This document shows positions 1-5,049 of a DNA stretch of 6,386 bases, piece by piece (position 1 is the first letter of the stretch; the number at the start of each line of letters is the position of its first letter). The stretch spans positions 1 through 6,386 of the forward strand of contig JAKPRU010001041.1 of the NCBI GenBank assembly GCA_029557025.1. The letters are read 5' to 3'. Origin of the DNA: Candidatus Omnitrophota bacterium. GTDB taxonomy: Bacteria > Hinthialibacterota > Hinthialibacteria > Hinthialibacterales > JAKPRU01. Under the pieces are notes generated by a model. It was not told where the DNA came from. It was given only the letters and a program-made list of their open reading frames with translations, and searched no databases. Made by a program: the position numbers and the translations under genes.

Positions 1-105
1 GTTCTCGGTGTTGACCGTATTCGTAATTGAGATGTTCCGATTTCCGCCAAGGCAAGGCTGTCAACAATGTGTTCTCGGGTGACAGTTCTTTACCGGTACG
101 GAGCG

Positions 106-621
106 TTACGCTTGCGGAGCCGCGGGCGGCAGAAAAACCCGGGTGGCCATCTCACGGTCCATCATGAACAGTCCGCTCGGCGCGTCGCCGATCATTTTCA
201 ACTCATCCACGATTTGGCCGGCGGTGGATTCTTCTTCTACCTGCTCGGTAACAAACCATTGAAGAAATGTGCTGCAAGCGTGATCCCGCAACTCCATGGC
301 GATATCGACCAGCTTGTTGATCCGCGCCGTTACTTTCTGCTCGTGTTCGACTACCGCCTGGAAAGCCGCCAGGGGCGAGGCCCACTCGTTCGCAGGTGCG
401 TCCACCGCTTTCAGGATCGCACGGCCTCCGCGTTCAATTACAAAATCGAACATTTTCATGGCGTGCAGCATTTCCTCCTGAGCCTGTACGCGCATCCAGT
501 TAGCGAATCCACGAAGGCGGATGTTCTCGAAATAGGCCGACATGGACAAATACAAATAGGCCGAGAACAGCTCGGCGTTGACCTGGTCATTGATCGCATC
601 CTGCATCTTTTTGTCGATCAT
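106..621 (-). CDS. ftnA: Bacterial non-haem ferritin (FtnA-like)
   Basis: Iron-storage ferritin of 171 aa, close to the usual length for bacterial ferritins, which assemble into a cytoplasmic 24-subunit shell, oxidise Fe(II) and store it as a ferric mineral. The ferroxidase ligands are visible at the same numbering as I recall for E. coli FtnA: Glu17, Glu50 and His53 (motif QEEMLHA), Glu94, Gln127 and Glu130, with Tyr24 also present; Glu49, Glu126 and Glu129 could form the third iron site. No haem-ligand methionine pattern was recognised, so ferritin is preferred over bacterioferritin. The start is ATG, with an AGGGG ribosome-binding site about 9 nt upstream. It is the last gene of the perR-led group, 29 bp after tpx, and probably cotranscribed with it. 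The C-terminus ends in a short Pro/Ala tail (PPAAPQA). Family identification is firm; the symbol rests on similarity only. Confidence 0.95.
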   Translation of the reverse strand: MIDKKMQDAINDQVNAELFSAYLYLSMSAYFENIRLRGFANWMRVQAQEEMLHAMKMFDFVIERGGRAILKAVDAPANEWASPLAAFQAVVEHEQKVTARINKLVDIAMELRDHACSTFLQWFVTEQVEEESTAGQIVDELKMIGDAPSGLFMMDREMATRVFLPPAAPQA

Positions 622-650
622 CGGTTCATACCCCTTTCTGTGGGTGTGGC

Positions 651-1166
651 TTATTTCAACTTTTTTACAGCGTCGATGGCCGCTGCGTAGTTCGGCTCGT
701 CGGTTACTTCCTTTACAATTTCCGCATAGCGGACAATTCCTTCTCTATCCACGACATACACGGCGCGGGCCAGGAGACGGAGTTCCTTAATCAGCAGGCC
801 GAATGCCTGGCCGAATGATGCATCCCTGTGGTCGGAAAGAGTGCGAACGTGTTTCGCCCCTGCGGCGCCGCACCAGCGGGCTTGGGCAAATGGAAGGTCC
901 ATACTGATTGTCAGGATGTTCACGTCCGGCCCCAGCGCGCCGGCTTCCCGGTTGAATCGCTTGGTCTGTATGTCGCAAACCGGGGTGTCTAGCGACGGCA
1001 CGGAAGAGATCACGCAAATCTTCCCCCGGTACGAGGAAAATCTAACCTCCGACAAATCGTTACCGAATACGGTAAAATCCGGAGCGACATCCCCGACCTT
1101 TACCTCGTTGCCCACCAGAGTCAAAGGGTTTCCTCCAAATGTAATCACACCTGTTCGTTCGTGCAT
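651..1166 (-). CDS. tpx: Thiol peroxidase Tpx (atypical 2-Cys peroxiredoxin)
   Basis: Peroxiredoxin of 171 aa that reduces H2O2 and alkyl hydroperoxides, usually recharged by thioredoxin. The start resembles the Tpx family (TGVITFGGNPLTLVG). The peroxidatic motif P57-x3-T61-x2-C64 lies in SVPSLDTPVCD. The resolving cysteine is Cys99 in ARWCGAAG, as in Tpx proteins that form an intramolecular disulfide between these two positions. Arg134 probably completes the catalytic site. Most Tpx have Phe before the resolving Cys and GAEG after it; here it is Trp and GAAG, a mild variation. An extra cysteine, Cys51, is present. The ATG start has GGAG 8 nt upstream. The gene sits 24 bp after the ferritin-like gene and 29 bp before ferritin, which suggests one transcript. 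No signal peptide is visible, so it should act in the cytoplasm. Confidence 0.95.
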   Translation of the reverse strand: MHERTGVITFGGNPLTLVGNEVKVGDVAPDFTVFGNDLSEVRFSSYRGKICVISSVPSLDTPVCDIQTKRFNREAGALGPDVNILTISMDLPFAQARWCGAAGAKHVRTLSDHRDASFGQAFGLLIKELRLLARAVYVVDREGIVRYAEIVKEVTDEPNYAAAIDAVKKLK

Positions 1167-1190
1167 CGTCGTTACTCCGATCCTTGGTTC

Positions 1191-1628
1191 TCAACCGCAG
1201 GGAGACATCCCTTGTTTAACCTGTTCGAGATCCTCCAGCAGGAGGTTGTGTTTCTCCTCGTCGGCCAGGAGGTACTTGACCAGATACTCCTGAATCGCCA
1301 TTTTCTTGCCTTGCATGACTTGCAAGACCTCTTCGCCCATCACAATCGTCTGTTTTTCAATTTCAATATGTTTCTCAATTCCATCCCAGACCCGCTGTAA
1401 TGCGTCAGGATTGAGCGATATTGTCTCGTTATCGAGGCTGTCGATCACCATCTGTTGAACCAGATGGTGCATCAGGGAATCGCGTTGAATGATCTCCATG
1501 AGCAGGTGGATGATCGGATTGTCGGATTGTTCCATGATCCGCCCGGTTGACGCGACGGCGGTGTCCTCGACTTTCTGCCATTGTTTCATCACGGAACGTA
1601 TTTTCCGGTGCAGCTCTTGGGGGCACAT
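1191..1628 (-). CDS. Small ferritin-like (putative diiron) helical protein
   Basis: Protein of 145 aa that I do not recognise as a named family. The sequence is almost entirely predicted helix and reads like a four-helix bundle. Candidate metal ligands fall in a ferritin-like order: Glu45/Asp50 with His54 or His55 in helix 2 (QRDSLMHH), Glu85/Glu89/Glu91 in helix 3 (EKHIEIEKQ), and Glu124/Glu125 with His127 in helix 4 (ADEEKHNLLLEDLE), the last being a good ExxH motif. It is shorter than ferritin and lacks the rubredoxin tail of rubrerythrin. Placed between perR and tpx-ferritin, it probably serves iron handling or peroxide protection, but this is inference from context. The ATG start has AAAGGA about 5 nt upstream, and a TATAAT-type promoter lies in the gap before it. 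Alternatives are a hemerythrin-like or DUF-type bundle that binds no metal. It ends in SPCG, with another Cys at residue 2. Confidence 0.8.
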   Translation of the reverse strand: MCPQELHRKIRSVMKQWQKVEDTAVASTGRIMEQSDNPIIHLLMEIIQRDSLMHHLVQQMVIDSLDNETISLNPDALQRVWDGIEKHIEIEKQTIVMGEEVLQVMQGKKMAIQEYLVKYLLADEEKHNLLLEDLEQVKQGMSPCG

Positions 1629-1683
1629 ACGATTCCTTTCTTGTATTCCCTGATGTTGATGCGATCCGCCGGTTCCGGCTAAC

Positions 1684-1720
1684 TCGGTATATTATAGCGT
1701 TTTCCGAATACGGACAACAC
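1684..1720 (-). promoter_or_regulatory. Putative promoter of the ferritin-like-tpx-ferritin genes
   Basis: In the 97-bp gap after perR the minus strand carries a perfect TATAAT (1691-1696), with TTGTCC at 1712-1717. The spacing to TATAAT is only 15 bp. Reading the overlapping TAATAT (1689-1694) as the -10 gives the usual 17 bp. The elements lie about 60 to 90 nt upstream of the ferritin-like start. This is a sequence match only. It would let the three downstream genes be transcribed separately from perR. TATAAT also resembles half of a PerR box, but the other half is not convincing. Confidence 0.45.
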
Positions 1721-1725
1721 GCGAT

Positions 1726-2124
1726 TCATTTTCTGTTTTTGCATCGAGGACACACGCCTGTGAACGTAAGACAGTGTCCCGTGACCTTATACCCGGAAAT
1801 CCCGCCGACTGTTTTCTCCACATCCGCATTCAGATCGTACCCGACATCCTCCACGCGGCCGCAACACGTACACAGAATATGATTGTGCCTGGAGATGTTC
1901 CGGTCGAAATGTTTCTTGGAGCCTTCCACTTTCAGGGTTCTGACCATTCCGGAGTCCGAAAGGACCTGTAAGTTCCGATACACGGTTCCCAAGCTGATCC
2001 GGGGCAGAGATTTCCTTGCCATCTCGTATATCTCCGATGCCGTCGGATGCCCGGTCGATTCTCGAACCGCGTTGAGGATGACCTGGCGCTGCCGGGTTAT
2101 TCTGTGTTCTGCCAATTCTTTCAA
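1726..2124 (-). CDS. perR: Peroxide-responsive regulator PerR (Fur family)
   Basis: Fur-family repressor of 132 aa. The N-terminal winged helix spans roughly residues 5-75, with the recognition region ISLGTVYRNLQVLSDSG, followed by a dimerisation and metal-binding domain. Structural zinc ligands are Cys85, Cys88, Cys125 and Cys128. The regulatory metal site aligns with B. subtilis PerR (His37, Asp85, His91, His93, Asp104) as His26, Asp74, His80, His82 and Asp93. Asp93 is the position that is normally Glu in Fur, so PerR is preferred. In PerR the Fe(II)-bound repressor is inactivated when H2O2 oxidises the ligand histidines. The start is TTG: AGAGG lies 8 nt upstream, no in-frame ATG is available nearby, and the N-terminus (KELAEHRITRQRQVIL) fits the family. 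A candidate PerR box over its own promoter suggests autoregulation. It probably also controls the peroxide and iron genes that follow. Confidence 0.9.
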   Translation of the reverse strand: MKELAEHRITRQRQVILNAVRESTGHPTASEIYEMARKSLPRISLGTVYRNLQVLSDSGMVRTLKVEGSKKHFDRNISRHNHILCTCCGRVEDVGYDLNADVEKTVGGISGYKVTGHCLTFTGVCPRCKNRK

Positions 2125-2136
2125 GATGCTTGCCTC

Positions 2137-2151
2137 TTGTAATAATAGTAA
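2137..2151 (-). promoter_or_regulatory. Candidate PerR box upstream of perR
   Basis: The minus strand reads TTACTATTATTACAA. Against the B. subtilis PerR-box consensus TTATAATNATTATAA it matches 11 of the 14 specified bases. It lies 12 nt upstream of the perR TTG start and covers the likely -10 element, where a bound repressor would block transcription. The consensus comes from Firmicutes and may differ in this organism, so the site is plausible rather than established. Confidence 0.45.
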
Positions 2152-2172
2152 CCGTTCTCAATTACTTGTAAA
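2142..2172 (-). promoter_or_regulatory. Putative perR promoter
   Basis: On the minus strand TTTACA (2167-2172) and TACTAT (2145-2150) are separated by 16 bp, with TATTAT (2142-2147) as an alternative -10. The implied transcript would have a very short leader that includes the AGAGG ribosome-binding site. The -10 overlaps the candidate PerR box, consistent with autorepression. The rest of the gap up to the glycosyltransferase stop (2173-2273) shows no gene and no convincing terminator. Confidence 0.35.
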
Positions 2173-2273
2173 GGGCGCCTTCCCCCGAATGGAGAAAAAT
2201 GATTGGAAAGATATCCGTGGAAATGCTCCCCGGCGGCCCTGTTCACAAGGCGCAAAAAAGTTGTCCCGTATGC

Positions 2274-3407
2274 TTACTCTTCCATGTCAAGTCCCAGAGA
2301 CCGTCCAAGAACCTCTTCATATACCGATAGAACGCCTTGGACCATCCGCTCCTGCGAGAAAAGTTCCCTGGCGCGTTGACGGGCTTCGGCTCCGTATTGC
2401 AGACGGAGTTCCGTACTGTCCAGCAACCGAGTCAGCGCCTCCGCCAGTGCCTTGGGATTCTCGGGTGGAACCACAAGACCGGTTTTTTCATGCAAGTTGA
2501 CATAGGAGGTACCGGTTCCAATCTCGGTCGAAACCAGGGGAAGGCCTGAGGCCGCCGCTTCGATCAGCACAATCCCAAAGGCCTCGCTTCGGTATATCGA
2601 CGGCAGGCAGAAGACATCCGATGCGAAATAGTAAGGAGCGACATCATCCACCTGCCCCAGGAATTGGATGCGGTCACGGTATGGAAGATCGGCGGCTTGT
2701 TTCATCAGGTCTCCGAGCAACGGCCCCTCGCCCACGATCAATAAGGTTCCGTTCACATCCCGCATGGCCTCCAGAAGATACTTGACACCCTTGTAGTACC
2801 GGAGAATGCCGACAAACAAGACCAGGCGCATTCCGTATCGGCGTCGGATCACCTGGGCCTGGTCTTCGATTTCCGGTGTGGGGGTGAACCGATTCAAAGG
2901 AACTCCGAGCGGAACGACTCGACATTTTTCCCGAAAATTACTCAGCACCGGCGAGGTGTTCAGGTAATTTGGTGAGGTGACGATGATTCGGTCGCTTTCG
3001 CCGAGAAATCGGTAAAGAAAAGGACGGTATAACGGAAAAATCCATGCCTGGCGGACAATATCGCTGTGGTAATGCACAATCACTTTGCCGCGCGGGCGGG
3101 CGATGAGGTGAGACAGAACGGCGGTCGGATTTGGCAGATGATAGTGCAGAATATCCGCCGAGTGTATCCGCAGCCACAGCGGGAAGGTGGGCGCAACGGG
3201 GCAGGAGAGCAATCGCCCCCATTCGCCCACCCGGCAAACCGGAATGCCCTCGATTTCGCTGTGTTCGGTCAGCCAACGCCTTCCGTTAACCAGTACAGAC
3301 AACTCCCCGCAGACATCCCGGCAGCCTTCCACCAGACGGTGGATCGAAATCTCAATGCCGCCGGTGATCGGAGGATAGCAATCTTTGTAGATGTGAACAA
3401 CGCGCAC
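2274..3407 (-). CDS. GT4-family glycosyltransferase (GT-B fold)
   Basis: Glycosyltransferase of 377 aa, a normal length for GT4 enzymes, which transfer a sugar from a nucleotide-sugar donor with retention of configuration. The N-terminal domain starts with HIYKDCYPPITGGIE, whose Gly16-Gly17 loop is typical, and has HYH motifs near residues 88-90 and 112-114. The C-terminal domain begins near FVGILRYYKGVKYLLEA, where Arg203 and Lys206 are the expected donor-phosphate contacts. It continues through IVGEGPL and the EX7E motif Glu275-Glu283 in SEAFGIVLIEAAASGLP, and ends with the HEKTGLVVPPENP segment. No membrane segment is obvious, so it is probably a cytoplasmic or membrane-peripheral enzyme. 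Donor and acceptor cannot be read from the sequence; polysaccharide, glycolipid or small-molecule glycosylation are all possible. The start is GTG, with AAGGTG 5 nt upstream. Neighbours give no pathway, and it appears transcriptionally separate from the perR block. Confidence 0.92.
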   Translation of the reverse strand: MRVVHIYKDCYPPITGGIEISIHRLVEGCRDVCGELSVLVNGRRWLTEHSEIEGIPVCRVGEWGRLLSCPVAPTFPLWLRIHSADILHYHLPNPTAVLSHLIARPRGKVIVHYHSDIVRQAWIFPLYRPFLYRFLGESDRIIVTSPNYLNTSPVLSNFREKCRVVPLGVPLNRFTPTPEIEDQAQVIRRRYGMRLVLFVGILRYYKGVKYLLEAMRDVNGTLLIVGEGPLLGDLMKQAADLPYRDRIQFLGQVDDVAPYYFASDVFCLPSIYRSEAFGIVLIEAAASGLPLVSTEIGTGTSYVNLHEKTGLVVPPENPKALAEALTRLLDSTELRLQYGAEARQRARELFSQERMVQGVLSVYEEVLGRSLGLDMEE

Positions 3408-3510
3408 GGAATCACCTTACCGGTCTATTACAGCATCCTCATCAATCAATGATCCTGTCCAAAACTGGCGCTCGGAAAACAGCAAAGTCTAATAAAATCA
3501 ATGCCTGTGT

Positions 3511-3534
3511 ATCTCCCCCGATCTTGGGGGAGAT
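3511..3534. repeat. Strong 9-bp inverted repeat (hairpin)
   Basis: The arms ATCTCCCCC (3511-3519) and GGGGGAGAT (3526-3534) are perfectly complementary around the 6-nt loop GATCTT. The hairpin lies in the 230-bp gap between the HEAT-repeat gene's stop and the glycosyltransferase start. On the minus strand a T-rich stretch (TTTTATT) follows only about 13 nt later, so it is not a canonical intrinsic terminator, although it could still act in termination or mRNA stability. The look is also that of a dispersed intergenic repeat. Confidence 0.7.
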
Positions 3535-3576
3535 GCTTGACGGTTGCTTTCCCCAGCCGGATGACCCTCCCTTTTG

Positions 3577-3613
3577 GAGAGTATCCACTCTCTCTTCCCT
3601 TGCGATGAGGGAA
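3577..3613. repeat. Pair of short hairpins in pyrimidine/purine-rich spacer
   Basis: Two further inverted repeats follow each other. GAGAGT (3577-3582) pairs with ACTCTC (3587-3592) around ATCC. TTCCCT (3595-3600) pairs with AGGGAA (3608-3613) around a 7-nt loop. With the hairpin at 3511-3534 they make most of the intergenic region foldable. They end 24 bp past the HEAT-repeat gene's stop on the minus strand. No T-run follows, so I do not call a terminator. Confidence 0.5.
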
Positions 3614-3637
3614 AGCATGTCTCCAGGGCAACCTCTC

Positions 3638-4762
3638 TCAGAACGACCGGGACGCAATCCGCTGAATTGCATCCGCAATGGCCTGTCTGGCCCGGGGGTC
3701 TGTTTCGCGGTCATACGCGGTCTGCAAGTGGGCTAAAATCGGTTCGTTGTCAAAGTTTCCGAGCGCATTCGCCGCCGCCGCACGGATCAGCGGATCGCTC
3801 ATGTCATCCAGCGCCTTGTCCAGCAGTGGAACGGAGTCCTTGTTGTTGATGCGGCGACAGGCGGTCAGGATTCTCTCACGGTACTCTTCATCGGTTTGCC
3901 CCTTAACAGCATCCAGTAAGGCTTGGGTGGCCTCCGGGGTTCCGATCATCGCCAGGGCATTGCCGGCGCCGGTCTGTATCTCCGGCCGCACTCCCGGCTT
4001 GATCGCATCGGACAATGCAGAAACGGCCTCTGGATTCCGTATTTCCGAAAGAGTATTCGCAATTCGCTGCTGATAATTGTCGTCCACTCTGCCCGACCAA
4101 TCCAACAGGCTTGTCACCACCGAGGGGCCTCCGAGCGAGGAGAGAATCTTTCCGGCGTCTTCCGACCACCAGCCTACCGAGTCCTGAAGAAGCCCTTCGA
4201 TGACCTGTTCCATACAGGCGGGATTGTTGATTTTGCACAATTGCGCGCGGAGATTGTCCTTAATTCGCGGGTCCTGTTCATTTTGGATCGCCTTGAGGAG
4301 TTCTCCCAAGGCCTTCGGTGTGCCGATCAGCGCCAGCCCATAAGCCGCAAATTCCCGGACATTTTCATCAATCGGACTGTGCATCAATCCGGCCAGACGA
4401 TCCACCGCCGCATCCCCGAAGGCCGCCATTCGTTTCAGAATATCCATCAACTTCGCCTTGTCTCTGGGGCTGCCCAGGACCGTGGGCGCAAAGTCTGCCA
4501 GGAGTAAATCCAGCTGACGATCGATCGACATCTCCGGTGTTGGTTCCACGCTGACCGTTGTTGTGCCTTCTTCAATCTGAATGGTTGCCGCCGGAGTTTG
4601 CACGGGAAGAGGAGTTAGGGCTTGAACTTGCGTTGGAGATGCGATTGGTGTGGGAGTCTCTTTCACTTCCGGCGGCTCCGTGCCGGTTTGAGGCCACAAC
4701 AAAATAAACACCACCAGCGCTGCCACCAGAACCATAATGAAAAGAACGGCCTTATTGTTCAT
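3638..4762 (-). CDS. Membrane-anchored HEAT-repeat protein
   Basis: Protein of 374 aa. Residues 5-23 form one hydrophobic segment (AVLFIMVLVAALVVFILLW) after a short MNNK start, best read as an uncleaved signal anchor that puts the rest outside the cytoplasmic membrane. Residues 24-78 are a Pro/Thr-rich, low-complexity linker. From about residue 100 to the end the protein is helical, with roughly eight HEAT-like repeats of about 31 aa. They are marked by recurring motifs such as VREFAAYGLALIGTPKAL, QTGAGNALAMIGTPEA and RAAAANALGNFDNEPI. Such repeats usually form a curved scaffold for protein binding, and no catalytic residues are apparent. The partner is unknown. Three Cys (176, 183, 302) occur in the repeat region. 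The ATG start has AAAGGA 7 nt upstream. It stands 287 bp downstream of sat, across a hairpin array, so cotranscription with sat is uncertain. It could instead be classed as a PBS-lyase-HEAT-like protein. Confidence 0.85.
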   Translation of the reverse strand: MNNKAVLFIMVLVAALVVFILLWPQTGTEPPEVKETPTPIASPTQVQALTPLPVQTPAATIQIEEGTTTVSVEPTPEMSIDRQLDLLLADFAPTVLGSPRDKAKLMDILKRMAAFGDAAVDRLAGLMHSPIDENVREFAAYGLALIGTPKALGELLKAIQNEQDPRIKDNLRAQLCKINNPACMEQVIEGLLQDSVGWWSEDAGKILSSLGGPSVVTSLLDWSGRVDDNYQQRIANTLSEIRNPEAVSALSDAIKPGVRPEIQTGAGNALAMIGTPEATQALLDAVKGQTDEEYRERILTACRRINNKDSVPLLDKALDDMSDPLIRAAAANALGNFDNEPILAHLQTAYDRETDPRARQAIADAIQRIASRSF

Positions 4763-4832
4763 CTTTATTCCTTTCCCGACTCCTGAAAAATCTCACCTGT
4801 AACCGTCTGAGATCGCCACGTCGCCGCCCATC

Positions 4833-4948
4833 GACAGGCAGGGACGCCTGTCCCACCAGTGAGCTAGGCGTCCCCGCCTGGCAGCTACCCAGTAAGCCAG
4901 GCATCCCTGCCTGGCAGCTACCCAGTAGGCCAGGCGTCCCTGCCTGGC
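4833..4948. repeat. Array of four hairpin repeats (33-bp period)
   Basis: Four inverted repeats with 7-bp stems and 6-nt loops begin at 4833, 4863, 4896 and 4929. On the plus strand the stems are GACAGGC/GCCTGTC, GCTAGGC/GCCTGGC (one G-T wobble), GCCAGGC/GCCTGGC and GCCAGGC/GCCTGGC. The loops are AGGGAC, GTCCCC, ATCCCT and GTCCCT, so the first unit is inverted relative to the other three. Units 2-4 repeat with a 33-bp period that includes the spacer CAGCTACCCAGTA. No T-run follows on either strand. The array lies between the sat stop and the HEAT-repeat gene and resembles REP-type palindromic elements. Confidence 0.85.
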
Positions 4949-4971
4949 AAAGAAGGGCTTCTTCACCCAAT

Positions 4972-5004
4972 CACCGGCCCCGCCGGAGCGAGGCTCGCAA
5001 TGAC
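4972..5004 (-). repeat. GTCATTGCGAG-type dispersed repeat fragment
   Basis: The minus strand reads GTCATTGCGAGCCTCGCTCC followed by a GC-rich stretch. It contains the palindrome GCGAG-C-CTCGC (4988-4998). Sequences beginning GTCATTGCGAG are, as I recall, widespread intergenic repeats in many unrelated bacterial genomes. Only one copy is in the window, so repetition cannot be shown here. It abuts the hairpin array and lies 45 bp past the sat stop. The rest of 4763-5049 shows no gene. Confidence 0.4.
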
Positions 5005-5049
5005 GATATTGTCAAGACTATTCATTTACACAACACCAGCCCCCGGTCC

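Noticed and set aside
58..85. CTGTCA/TGACAG inverted repeat after ferritin as a terminator
   Set aside because: The stem is only 6 bp with a 16-nt loop and no T-run follows. A minus-strand TTGACA here also lacks a -10. Region 1-105 shows no supported gene.
67..690. Plus-strand 207-aa reading frame
   Set aside because: It lies opposite the ferritin gene, which has clear family motifs, and has no recognisable features of its own.
3442..3714. Minus-strand 90-aa reading frame across the hairpin-rich gap
   Set aside because: It overlaps the end of the HEAT-repeat gene in another frame and its second half is the translated hairpin region.
4752..4970. Minus-strand 72-aa reading frame with an 11-residue repeat (GLLGSCQAG type)
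   Set aside because: The repeat is simply the translated 33-bp hairpin array. The frame starts with TTG without a good ribosome-binding site and overlaps the start of the HEAT-repeat gene.
5010..5015. Minus-strand TTGACA after the sat stop as a promoter for the HEAT-repeat gene
   Set aside because: No acceptable -10 element lies 16-18 bp downstream; the following sequence is the GC-rich repeat.
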